A stretch of 64,000 nucleotides of DNA from an uncultured Bacteroides sp. (GTDB lineage: Bacteria > Bacteroidota > Bacteroidia > Bacteroidales > Bacteroidaceae): NCBI GenBank assembly GCA_900546645.1, contig URDR01000001.1:21764-85763 (forward strand). Reading direction: 5' to 3'. The first letter of the stretch is position 1. The number at the start of each line of letters is the position of its first letter. A program made the position numbers and the translations under genes. Under the pieces are notes generated by a model. The model had not been told where the DNA came from. It did not search any database and saw only the letters and a list, made by a program, of their open reading frames with translations. Below, one piece after another: positions 9,358 through 17,374 of the stretch.

Positions 9358-10368
9358 TTAAGCATTTTTTGCCTGCTCTTCCTCATGGAGCTCTTTAAAG
9401 GCAGCTTCTTCGGCTTGAGCTATGATCAGTTCGGCGTTGTCTCGCTTGTTCATTGTCCTTTGTTCAGCCTCTGCTTGTATTGGCTGATTTTCCACTTCAG
9501 GCTGGTTGGCTGGAGTTTCTGTTACCACTTCTTCTTCTTCGGTCGTATCAGAGGCTTTTGCCGGTTGCATTTCAGCAACAGGTTTTTCTGCAGCTTGTTC
9601 GCGCTGTGCCTTTGCAGCAAAGATGGCATCGATAAACTGAGGGTCCGACTTGATTTTATTCAGAGTCTCATGAGCAGCTTCTTGTTGTGATTCCTTTTTG
9701 GAATATCCTTTTCCGGAACCGGCAGGAATTTTCTCTACGGTTATTTGCGTGTCAAAAACCGGATTCTGTTCTTGGTCGACTGACTGACCGAGCAGATTAA
9801 ATTCGATTTCGAATTTGTTTTTCTGGCTCCATTCAATCAGTTTTGATTTGAAGTTGACCTCTTTTCGTGAGATTTTGTCCAAATTCAAGTATTGGCTGAT
9901 GATACGCTCTTCCATGAACTTTTTACATGCTCTATACCCCCGGTCCAGATAGATGGCTCCAATAAGAGCTTCAAAAGCATTGCCACACATGTAACTATTG
10001 TGAGAAGACTGGCGGGTTGTGTATTTAATTAACTTATCCAGTCCAATCTGCACGGCTACGTGGTTCAAGGTCTCCCGCTGAACAATTTTTGACCGGGTAT
10101 TGGTCAGAAATCCTTCTCGTTTTCCTTCGAAGCGTTTATAGACAATGTCGGCAACAATTGCATCCAAAATGGCATCTCCCAAGAACTCCAGACGCTCATT
10201 GTTCACTAGCCTCCCTTTTGATTTCACCGATGAAGATTTATGTAAAAGAGCCTGTTGATAAAGCCTGATGTCTCTGGGGTAGAATCCAAGTATCTTATAA
10301 AAACAAAGATAAGACTCCTTATCCTTTCGAAAAAGAAGTCTTATCCTATCTGTTATATTGCTAAACAC
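9358..10368 (-). CDS. rnc: Ribonuclease III with an acidic C-terminal extension
   Basis: 336 residues, against about 225-250 in most bacteria. Residues about 25-155 carry the RNase III domain with the signature NNERLEFLGDAILDAIVADIVY, whose acidic residues bind Mg2+. Residues about 170-240 are a dsRNA-binding domain (KSKLIEWSQKNKF, PAGSGKGYSKKESQQEAAHETL). The last 90 or so residues are low-complexity and acidic (TTEEEEVVTETP and similar). It processes rRNA and other double-stranded RNA. It ends the acpP-fabF-rnc unit, with only three bases between the fabF stop and its start. Confidence 0.93.
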   Translation of the reverse strand: MFSNITDRIRLLFRKDKESYLCFYKILGFYPRDIRLYQQALLHKSSSVKSKGRLVNNERLEFLGDAILDAIVADIVYKRFEGKREGFLTNTRSKIVQRETLNHVAVQIGLDKLIKYTTRQSSHNSYMCGNAFEALIGAIYLDRGYRACKKFMEERIISQYLNLDKISRKEVNFKSKLIEWSQKNKFEIEFNLLGQSVDQEQNPVFDTQITVEKIPAGSGKGYSKKESQQEAAHETLNKIKSDPQFIDAIFAAKAQREQAAEKPVAEMQPAKASDTTEEEEVVTETPANQPEVENQPIQAEAEQRTMNKRDNAELIIAQAEEAAFKELHEEEQAKNA

Positions 10369-10371
10369 AGT

Positions 10372-11637
10372 TTATTCAGTGTATTTTTTAACGATTACAC
10401 ATGCATTGTGTCCACCAAATCCAAAGGTATTGCTCAGTGCAGCACGTACGGTGCGCTGTTGTGCTTTATTGAATGTGAAGTTCAAGCTATAATCGATGTT
10501 TTCATCGTTATCGCCTTCTTCGTGGTTAATGGTAGGAGGAACAATGTCGTTTTTAACAGTCAATACGCTGGCAATAGCTTCTACTGCACCGGCTGCACCG
10601 AGGAGGTGACCAGTCATTGACTTGGTAGAGCTGATATTTAGTTTGTAAGCATGTTCTCCAAAAAGAGCTTGAATTGCTTTTACTTCAGAAATATCACCTA
10701 CCGGAGTAGAAGTTCCGTGAACGTTGATATAGTCGATATCCTCCGGTTGCATGCCTGCATCTTCTAAGGCGTTCATCATCACCAATTTCGCACCCAGGCC
10801 TTCGGGGTGAGAAGCTGTTATATGATAAGCGTCGGCTGATGCACCTGTTCCGGCCAGTTCGGCATAAATCTTCGCACCACGTGCTTTAGCGTGTTCAAGT
10901 TCTTCCAGAATCAGACATCCGGCTCCTTCACCCATGATGAAACCGTCACGACTTGCGCTAAACGGACGTGAAGCGTGTTCAGGATCATCATTGCGTGTTG
11001 ACAATGCGTTCATAGAGTTAAATCCGCCAACTCCAGCCGGGAAGATAGTAGCTTCTGCGCCTCCAGCTAAAATCATGTTTGCTTTGCCCAAGCGAATGAG
11101 GTCGAAAGCAGCACCGATTGCGTTTGATGAAGATGCGCAGGCTGAAGTGGTTGTGAAGTTAGGTCCATGAAAGCCATAAAGCATTGAGATGTGACCTGAT
11201 GCGATATCTGCAATCATTTTCGGGATAAAGAACGGGCTGAAACGCGGACCAATAGTGTCTTTGGTCTGTGCATAGCTCAATACTTCTTCTTCAAAAGTAT
11301 GGAGTCCGCCGATACCTACTCCGAAAATAACTCCGATTCTGTTCAAATCTTCTTTTTCGACGTCGATAGCAGAGTCAGTAACTGCTTCTTTGGCTGCGGC
11401 AATGGCATATTGAGTATAAAGGTCCATTTTGCGAGCTTCCTTGCGGTCGATGAAATCGGTCGCATTGAAGTTTTTAACCTCACAAGCAAACTGAGTCTTG
11501 AATTTTGAAGCGTCGAAATGAGTAATAGGTCCTGCTCCGCTTACTCCGTTAATCAGGTTGTTCCAGAACTCAGGAACTGTATTACCTACGGGGGTAAGTG
11601 CACCAAGACCTGTTACTACTACTCTTTTTAATTCCAT
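10372..11637 (-). CDS. fabF: Beta-ketoacyl-ACP synthase II
   Basis: 421 residues, the usual length. The Cys-His-His thiolase site is visible: TTSACASSSNAIG with Cys167, NVHGTSTPVGD and KSMTGHLLGAAG. It condenses malonyl-ACP with acyl-ACP in fatty-acid elongation. It lies 15 bases downstream of acpP in the same direction, the classic acpP-fabF order, so one transcript from the promoter at 11941 is likely. Confidence 0.97.
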   Translation of the reverse strand: MELKRVVVTGLGALTPVGNTVPEFWNNLINGVSGAGPITHFDASKFKTQFACEVKNFNATDFIDRKEARKMDLYTQYAIAAAKEAVTDSAIDVEKEDLNRIGVIFGVGIGGLHTFEEEVLSYAQTKDTIGPRFSPFFIPKMIADIASGHISMLYGFHGPNFTTTSACASSSNAIGAAFDLIRLGKANMILAGGAEATIFPAGVGGFNSMNALSTRNDDPEHASRPFSASRDGFIMGEGAGCLILEELEHAKARGAKIYAELAGTGASADAYHITASHPEGLGAKLVMMNALEDAGMQPEDIDYINVHGTSTPVGDISEVKAIQALFGEHAYKLNISSTKSMTGHLLGAAGAVEAIASVLTVKNDIVPPTINHEEGDNDENIDYSLNFTFNKAQQRTVRAALSNTFGFGGHNACVIVKKYTE

Positions 11638-11652
11638 ACAAGCAGAATTAAA

Positions 11653-11889
11653 TTATTTTGCGTTAGCTTCGATGTAAGAGATAGCGTCGCCTACAGTCTG
11701 GATTTTTTCTGCCTGATCGTCAGGAATAGAGATATTGAATTCTTTTTCGAATTCCATAATCAGTTCTACAGTATCCAAAGAGTCAGCACCCAGGTCGTTA
11801 GTGAAGCTTGCAGTTGCTACAACTTCTGATTCTTCTACGCCCAATTTATCAACGATGATTTTCTGTACTTTTGATGCGATTTCAGACAT
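11653..11889 (-). CDS. acpP: Acyl carrier protein
   Basis: 78 residues, the usual size. [17 protein letters not shown] holds Ser37, the site for the 4'-phosphopantetheine arm. Acidic throughout, as expected. It is the first gene of acpP-fabF-rnc. Confidence 0.97.
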   Translation of the reverse strand: MSEIASKVQKIIVDKLGVEESEVVATASFTNDLGADSLDTVELIMEFEKEFNISIPDDQAEKIQTVGDAISYIEANAK

Positions 11890-11940
11890 AATTTTAATTT
11901 TTTAAGTTTATAAATAGGATAATTTATTGATTTTTCGCTG

Positions 11941-11972
11941 CAAAGGAATAAATATTTCTTGTTCTAAGCAAA
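11941..11972 (-). promoter_or_regulatory. Promoter of acpP-fabF-rnc
   Basis: The minus strand has TTTG (11969-11972), a 20-base gap, then TTCCTTTG (11941-11948). That matches the Bacteroides -33/-7 layout (TTTG, 19-20, TAnnTTTG) except for one base in the -7 box. It lies about 50 bases before the acpP start. Confidence 0.6.
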
Positions 11973-12081
11973 TATTCAGGCAAATAAATGCATCTTCTTT
12001 GCACAATTTAAAAGGTTGTGTGCATGAAAAGCAGTGATTTTACTTTTCTGGGGGCTTTTTGCAGAGGAGAGCACGTATAAT

Positions 12082-12834
12082 CTATTTCTTTATGATAGAG
12101 CGCACTAAAAACCAGCAATGCCGTGCTAGGGTTGAAAGTGTTCCGTAATGATGACACATGATGTGGAACCGCTCGCGTAAGGAAGCCTTGTGATTGCGGG
12201 TGGTCATTCCTTCATTCAGATAGTCTATCAAGACGAGGTGCGTGTTATGAAGGACCCGGCTTTTCTTCATGACGCGGATACACCAGTCGAAATCGGCTGA
12301 GAAGCGATAGGCTAAATCGTAAGGCTCCACTTGGTCACGGCGGGCAAAGAAGGCCTGGTGGCAAACTAACATTCCGTGCTTGAAGCTTTTCCATGTCAGC
12401 TCTTCAGGAGCCGAAAGGCGGCGCATGCGTAGGAAGTGACCTTCTTCGTCCACGATGGCGGTTTCTCCGTAAATTACATCCGGGAGCTTGTGACCTGTGA
12501 GGGTATGTACCATCTGGAAGAGGGTATCGTCTTCATGCAAGGCGTCTCCGGCATTCAGGAAGCAGAGGTAGTCGCCGGTGGCAAGTGAGATGCCTTTGTT
12601 CATAGCATCGTACAGTCCCTTGTCGGGCTCGCTGACCAGCGTATGGATATGCTCCCGGTATTTATGGATGATATCCAGCGTATGGTCTTTTGAACCACCG
12701 TCCACGATGATGTATTCCACATTCTTATACGTTTGTGTAATTACACTCTGAATGGTGTCTTCCAATACACTCCCCGCGTTATAGGTAACGGTAATGATGG
12801 AGAATTTGGGATGTACATGATGAATATTAGGCAT
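12082..12834 (-). CDS. Glycosyltransferase family 2
   Basis: 250 residues with a GT-A fold start: FSIITVTYNAGSVLEDTIQSVITQTYKNVEYIIVDGGSKDHTLDI, then LVSEPDKGLYDAMNKGISLATGDYLCFLNAGDAL. No membrane segment in the catalytic part; cytoplasmic face of the inner membrane is likely. Its start overlaps the end of the upstream GT4 gene by eight bases, so the two are translationally coupled and probably add consecutive sugars to one surface glycan. Donor and acceptor are unknown. Confidence 0.88.
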   Translation of the reverse strand: MPNIHHVHPKFSIITVTYNAGSVLEDTIQSVITQTYKNVEYIIVDGGSKDHTLDIIHKYREHIHTLVSEPDKGLYDAMNKGISLATGDYLCFLNAGDALHEDDTLFQMVHTLTGHKLPDVIYGETAIVDEEGHFLRMRRLSAPEELTWKSFKHGMLVCHQAFFARRDQVEPYDLAYRFSADFDWCIRVMKKSRVLHNTHLVLIDYLNEGMTTRNHKASLRERFHIMCHHYGTLSTLARHCWFLVRSIIKK

Positions 12835-14089
12835 TGTTTCCCGTTATTTGGTTGTATATTTTGATGTATTGACCTGCCACGATATTTTCTGAATAAGTTG
12901 CGATGGCTTTTCGGTAAGCCTCGGCGCTCAAGGTCTCGTAGTCGCCCTCGGTCAGTGTCCAGTGGATTCCGTTTGCAAGGTCTTCGGCCGACTTATACTG
13001 TGCCACGTACCCATTATGTAAATGGTCTATCATCTGAGGAATTCCGCCTACATTGAATCCTACGCACGGAATGCCGCATGCCATGGCTTCTACGATGGTG
13101 TTCGGCAGGTTATCCTGTAGCGAAGGGGTTACGTAAAGATCAACGGCATTGTAAATATCAACCAGTTCTTTTTCATTACTTACATAGTTCATGGTATAGA
13201 TAGGAAAGGGAAAGAGTGAAGCATACTGCTCTGCATGACTTCCCAATACCACTACACCTAAGTTTTGGCCCAGTTCCGGATCATGGTCGGCTATCTGTTT
13301 GCAGGCTTCAATGAGGTAATTGATTCCTTTTCGTTTATCCGTTATTTTCATTGAGCCGAACAGCAGCAGTTTCTTATCGGATGGCAAGTTGAGCTTTTCG
13401 CGGGCGAACTTCTTCGGGCGTGGCTTGAACAGGTTGGTATTAATTGCATTGGGGATGCTGGTTATGGCTTGTCCCTGCAAGAGTGCGCTTTGCTTTGCCA
13501 TCTCTTCAAGCCAATGGCTGCATGCCACAAAGGTGAGTTTGCTTCCTGCATAGAGCCTCGTCTTTTTCTGAAAAACCGTATGTGACAGGTCGCGCTTATG
13601 AGGGCGTTGGAGCAGTTCGCAACTTTGGCATTGTTGTGTATATTTTTTGCAGGAGCCGGCATAGTGGCAGATTCCAGTAAAGGGCCACATGTCATGCATG
13701 GTCCACACCACAGGCTTGCCCGAACGGATAATGCGTCGGATATCATTGAGCGAAAGCATACCTTGGTTTACCCAATGCAGGTGAATGACATCGGCCTGAC
13801 GGAATTCAGGCAAGGAGGTGATGTCTGTTCCGGTGTTGGCAATATCTACGGCAAACAGGTTCTTGCGTTTGAAGCCATTGGCTGCCCAGATTACGGCTCT
13901 TTCCCATGCAAATTGCCAGATTCTTCTCCATGATTTCTTTAATGCAACAACGGTGACCTGGTCGGTTTGCTTATCGCGAACCAACATTTTCGTCTTGATT
14001 CCATTATTTTTTAAAGCTTCCATCAGTCGGTTGGCTGCGATAGCCGCTCCTCCTATTCTTTCAGCTGTATTGATGATAAGTACTCTCAT
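12827..14089 (-). CDS. Glycosyltransferase family 4
   Basis: 420 residues from the ATG at 14089 (MRVLIINTAERIGGAAIAANRLM). A longer frame opens at a TTG at 14116, but that codon lies inside the TACCTTTG -7 box, so the ATG at 14089 is preferred. GT-B features: an N-terminal GGAAIAANRL loop, HLHWVNQGMLS, VWTMHDMWPFTGICHYAGSC, and a C-terminal donor domain with TPSLQDNLPNTIVEAMACGIPCVGFNVGGIPQMI, where the EAMACG Glu is the usual nucleotide-sugar contact. A Cys-rich stretch (CHYAGSCKKYTQQCQSCELL) occurs in many bacteroidetal relatives. Confidence 0.9.
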   Translation of the reverse strand: MRVLIINTAERIGGAAIAANRLMEALKNNGIKTKMLVRDKQTDQVTVVALKKSWRRIWQFAWERAVIWAANGFKRKNLFAVDIANTGTDITSLPEFRQADVIHLHWVNQGMLSLNDIRRIIRSGKPVVWTMHDMWPFTGICHYAGSCKKYTQQCQSCELLQRPHKRDLSHTVFQKKTRLYAGSKLTFVACSHWLEEMAKQSALLQGQAITSIPNAINTNLFKPRPKKFAREKLNLPSDKKLLLFGSMKITDKRKGINYLIEACKQIADHDPELGQNLGVVVLGSHAEQYASLFPFPIYTMNYVSNEKELVDIYNAVDLYVTPSLQDNLPNTIVEAMACGIPCVGFNVGGIPQMIDHLHNGYVAQYKSAEDLANGIHWTLTEGDYETLSAEAYRKAIATYSENIVAGQYIKIYNQITGNNA

Positions 14090-14113
14090 GGTGATTCTTT
14101 TCTTATTTTTTTG

Positions 14114-14143
14114 CAAAGGTAGAGAGTTTTTTCTGAACGCAAA
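14114..14143 (-). promoter_or_regulatory. Promoter of the GT4-GT2 operon
   Basis: The minus strand reads TTTG (14140-14143), an 18-base gap, then TACCTTTG (14114-14121), a full -7 match. The ATG at 14089 follows after 24 bases. This placement rules out the TTG at 14116 as the start. Confidence 0.65.
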
Positions 14144-14700
14144 GGCGCAGAAGCGTAAAGTTTCGGATAAGATGAAAGATAAACCGGTGAGGTGGGCTGC
14201 TTGTGCAGGCAGGAGAAAAAAGGGGTGGGCTGCGTGTGGAAACTTGTTTTTCTGCTCGGAAAAACTTTTTCCTGTATGCTTATAATCTCAAAACAGAACT
14301 TTTGGCTGTATATCCAAAGTCTTTGTTTTTGCAGCCAAAGGCTTTGTTTTTACAAACAGAGCTTCTGTTTTGAGATTGCTCCAGCAAGTAAGATGTTTTT
14401 TATCGGGAGAAAAAGCTTTTTGTTCAAGTGAAGGCGTCTTTACCTGATATTTTAGTTCGGTACAATAAAAGGCTTGACCGAAATCTTTTGAGTCTATTCC
14501 TGCTTTAATTTTTAGGAACAGGACTCTTTGTATAACTTCAGTGGTATTGTTTATTACGATTCACTTGATTGTTATTTTCCTAAAGCTACTCAAAAGGTTG
14601 TTTTCTTACACACGTGATATTGTTTTATAATTTTGGATTCTCATCGTTTGTTTTAGAAATTATTCTTATATTTAAGCCATTATTTTTTATAATATGACAG
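14144..14700. other. 557-base gene-free stretch with nested inverted repeats
   Basis: No convincing gene. The main structure is at 14284-14377: outer arms AATCTCAAAACAGAA (14284-14298) and its perfect complement (14363-14377), enclosing an inner pair TTTGGCTG (14301-14308) with CAGCCAAA (14332-14339) and two copies of CTTTGTTTTT. The rest is AT-rich and featureless to the eye; no full TAnnTTTG box is seen before the next gene. Confidence 0.6.
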
Positions 14701-15954
14701 ATGTTTATGAAAGCGAGAAGATTTATTTTGCTGGTATTATTGGCTGTGGCACTACTGCCATCGCTTGCTCAAAACCTTTGTGGAACTTGGCACGGAGCAT
14801 TGAACGTAGGAGGGCAGAAATTGGGACTGATTTTTCATTTCGATAAAGACGGCAGCGGCAAGTATTCGGGAAAAATGGATGTGCCGCAGCAGGGAGCAAA
14901 AGGAATTCCTGTTGACCTGAAAGTGTTTTCTTGTGATTCGCTCTGCTTGCAGGTTCCGGCAATCAACATGTCTTATTCCGGTAAACTGGAGAAAGAAATC
15001 ATCAAAGGAACATTCCGACAGAACGGCATGGCATTTCCGCTCAACCTAACATCTGGCAAAGCAGAACAGCCTGTCCGTCCACAAGACCCCCAGCCCCCTT
15101 TCGGGTATAAGACCGAGGAGGTGACTTTTCAAAATAAGGAAGCAGGAGTTATGCTTGCGGGAACTTTGACTTATCCCACAGGTTATGTGCCGGGAAAGGG
15201 CATTCCCGTGGTGCTGATGGTGAGCGGCAGCGGTGCGCAAAATCGCAATGAAGAAGTGTTTGGACACAAGCCTTTCCTTGTCCTTGCCGATTATCTGGCA
15301 AAGCACGGCATCGCCTCGTTGCGCTATGACGACCGGGGTGTAGGAAAATCGACCGGAAATGCGGCGGCATGTACATCGGAAGACTTTGCAGAAGACGCAA
15401 AGGCTGGGCTTGACTGGTTGAGAGGATGTAAGACCTTCAACCGTATAGGTGTGCTGGGACACAGCGAGGGAGGCATGATAGCCTTCATGCTAGGAGCCGG
15501 AAATGCGGCCGACTTCATCGTCAGCATGGCGGGCACGGGCATTCCGGGCGACACGCTGCTGGCAGAGCAGCGGAATGCGGCTTTGCGGATGCACGGGCAG
15601 CCGGCCGGTCAGACGGTGAAGCTGGTGCGGAAAGAAATCGCCTCCCGGCCCCAAAGCGTCTGGCTGGACTTCTTCATGGACTATAATCCCGCTCCGGCTA
15701 TCGCGAAGACCGAAATCCCCGTCATGGCGATTAACGGAAGCAATGACATGCAGGTGTTGGCGGAAAGCAATTTGGGCATGATACGGAAGCTGCTTGCCGG
15801 AAAAAACAAGAAGAACCTCATCAAGGAATATCCAGACCTGAACCACCTGTTCCAGCATTGCGCTCCGAAGAACGCTTTAGATTATTATCACATCAAAGAA
15901 ACCTGCTCGCCGGAGGTGTTGCAGGATATTGCAGGGTGGATTAACGGGTTATAG
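14701..15954 (+). CDS. Exported alpha/beta hydrolase (S33-like)
   Basis: 417 residues. Signal peptide to about residue 23 (ILLVLLAVALLPSLAQ). Residues about 27-118 form a small beta-rich N-terminal domain (LCGTWHGALNVGGQKLGLIFHF). The hydrolase domain follows: oxyanion region VVLMVSGSGAQNRNEE, RYDDRGVGKSTG, nucleophile Ser255 in LGHSEGG, a candidate Asp in AINGSNDMQV and His in LNHLFQH. Probable periplasmic esterase or peptidase; substrate unknown. ATG codons at 14701 and 14707 are both possible starts. GC content rises visibly in its second half. Confidence 0.85.
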   Translation: MFMKARRFILLVLLAVALLPSLAQNLCGTWHGALNVGGQKLGLIFHFDKDGSGKYSGKMDVPQQGAKGIPVDLKVFSCDSLCLQVPAINMSYSGKLEKEIIKGTFRQNGMAFPLNLTSGKAEQPVRPQDPQPPFGYKTEEVTFQNKEAGVMLAGTLTYPTGYVPGKGIPVVLMVSGSGAQNRNEEVFGHKPFLVLADYLAKHGIASLRYDDRGVGKSTGNAAACTSEDFAEDAKAGLDWLRGCKTFNRIGVLGHSEGGMIAFMLGAGNAADFIVSMAGTGIPGDTLLAEQRNAALRMHGQPAGQTVKLVRKEIASRPQSVWLDFFMDYNPAPAIAKTEIPVMAINGSNDMQVLAESNLGMIRKLLAGKNKKNLIKEYPDLNHLFQHCAPKNALDYYHIKETCSPEVLQDIAGWINGL

Positions 15955-15971
15955 AAAAGGTTTAATGTAAC

Positions 15972-16139
15972 ATGGATATAACGTTATTGCTTGTCTTGTT
16001 ATTAGTCTTGCTGGATGCGGCAGTCCTTTACGATATAGCCCGTTTGAAGTGTGACAGGGGGAATAAAGTGCTGTATTCGCTGGTTGTCTTGCTGTTGCCG
16101 ATAATCGGAGTGTCTGTATATTATTTGATAAGAAAATAG
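15972..16139 (+). CDS. 55-residue PLDc_N-like membrane protein
   Basis: ATG at 15972, TAG at 16137-16139. Two hydrophobic helices (about residues 3-20 and 34-51) are separated by a short charged turn (DIARLKCDRGN). The second helix ends in the pattern LLPIIGVSVYYLIRK, which resembles the PLDc_N family signature (P, I/L, hG, xxxY, then a basic end). It lies 17 bases after the hydrolase stop and 13 bases before the next start, on the same strand, which supports a real gene. Function unknown. Confidence 0.65.
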   Translation: MDITLLLVLLLVLLDAAVLYDIARLKCDRGNKVLYSLVVLLLPIIGVSVYYLIRK

Positions 16140-16152
16140 AATTGATAAGGAA

Positions 16153-16398
16153 ATGAAATTCTCATACGGAAAGTTGTTTTCTTTGGCGGTTCATACCGCT
16201 TTGGTTGTTCTCGCTGTGTGGTTTCTTGCCATTGCGATACTCGAAGATGTTGCATTGCAGGCAAGGCTGGCTCGTCTGGCTGTGGCTTTGGCGTTTATTG
16301 CAAACCTGTTTTCCGGACGCGAGCGGATAAAGCGGACGCTTCTTGCATTCTCGGTAGCGTTGGTTGTTATGGGGACATTGATTCACATATATAAATAA
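16153..16398 (+). CDS. Small hydrophobic membrane protein
   Basis: 81 residues with about three predicted helices (LAVHTALVVLAVWFLAIAI; LARLAVALAFIANLF; LLAFSVALVVMGTLIHI) joined by basic loops (SGRERIKR). No recognised family. Tight packing between the 55-residue gene and the next gene (5-base gap) suggests one transcript. A membrane role is all that can be said. Confidence 0.6.
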   Translation: MKFSYGKLFSLAVHTALVVLAVWFLAIAILEDVALQARLARLAVALAFIANLFSGRERIKRTLLAFSVALVVMGTLIHIYK

Positions 16399-16403
16399 GG
16401 TGT

Positions 16404-17330
16404 ATGAGGGAAATGGTTCTATTCGGGATATTGTCTTTATGTCTGTTTGTCTATGCGGAAAATCAGATAGGCGGGCAACGTGCAAACGGGTGGTATCACC
16501 TGACTTCCGGACAAAAGGACAGCCTTTCCGAAGAGCCGATTGTAACAGTGAAGGATTTTACCGCCCTTCGCTTGGACTCCGATTATTACGGGCAGCATAT
16601 CATTGCCGGGCGAGTCAGCCGATACAAACGTGACAAGTGGGCGTACGAAACCGAGAAAGCAATCGGACGGCAGATTGCTTTTGTATTCAATGACTCGGTT
16701 ATTACCTCGCCTCAAGTGAACCAGCGGATAGAAAGCGGAAGGTTCATGATAACTTCTTCTTGTCCCGATAAATTGCCCGCCATCTATGAACAACTTCGGA
16801 AGGAAAAGGCAGATTCCGTTGAGGCTCTCTTTCGGGGATGGGAGAGAGACTCCGTCTATTACAGGCTGAGCGAAGCACAGAAAGATTCTGCCCGTATGAG
16901 TATAGACTATTGGGAGGCCAAGGCATGGGTTGACTTGGTAACCAAGCCGGAAGAACATTACTGGTATAGCATTACTGATTCGGCGGAATATTGCAGGTTG
17001 GAGCAAGCGTTGCAGAAAGAACTGGAAAAGCCTAATGTGAGTAGCCGTGCTTCTGCTTATATGCAATCGGCGGCTTATAAAGCCTACAAGCAATATCTGT
17101 GCGCTCATCCCGAATACATCAATCTGATGTTTCAAGGTTTCCTTTTCAAATGTATCAAGGGACTTTACGGCTTCCTGATAGACGATATTATACAAACCCG
17201 TTATCCTGCCGCCCCCGGTATAAGGGATTATGTTGATAGAACAGAGAATGCTGACGACGAGCGGTGGACGGTATATGAATGGCAAAAGCAGGTCTGGCGG
17301 CTGATGAACAAGGAAAGAAGCGGCTTGTAG
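16404..17330 (+). CDS. Exported protein with a SecD P1-head-like domain
   Basis: 308 residues. A likely signal peptide (MVLFGILSLCLFVYA) precedes a domain at residues about 45-118 that reads like the periplasmic head of SecD: PIVTVKDFTALRLDSD, then EKAIGRQIAFVFNDSVITSPQVNQRIESGRFMIT. SecD proteins have the equivalent 'GkrlAivlDgkvisaPrvn..I..G...I' pattern but also six membrane helices; none are seen here. The C-terminal 180 residues are charged and helical and match nothing I know. It follows two small membrane proteins and precedes a DUF4369 lipoprotein. The SecD likeness is inferred from motif reading only. Confidence 0.6.
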   Translation: MREMVLFGILSLCLFVYAENQIGGQRANGWYHLTSGQKDSLSEEPIVTVKDFTALRLDSDYYGQHIIAGRVSRYKRDKWAYETEKAIGRQIAFVFNDSVITSPQVNQRIESGRFMITSSCPDKLPAIYEQLRKEKADSVEALFRGWERDSVYYRLSEAQKDSARMSIDYWEAKAWVDLVTKPEEHYWYSITDSAEYCRLEQALQKELEKPNVSSRASAYMQSAAYKAYKQYLCAHPEYINLMFQGFLFKCIKGLYGFLIDDIIQTRYPAAPGIRDYVDRTENADDERWTVYEWQKQVWRLMNKERSGL

Positions 17331-17374
17331 ATAAGGTAAGATAAATGAAATAATAAATTTAAATAGAACGTGTT

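Noticed and set aside
12082..14089. Part of a large capsule locus
   Set aside because: Only two glycosyltransferases are present, with no flippase, polymerase or UpxY/UpxZ-type regulator nearby.
14090..14116. TTG start extending the GT4 gene by nine codons
   Set aside because: The TTG lies inside the TACCTTTG -7 box at 14114-14121, so it would not be part of the message.
14192..14431. 79-codon plus-strand frame in the gene-free stretch
   Set aside because: Its Cys/Phe-rich sequence is made by the inverted repeats at 14284-14377; it has no signal, family or neighbour that supports it.
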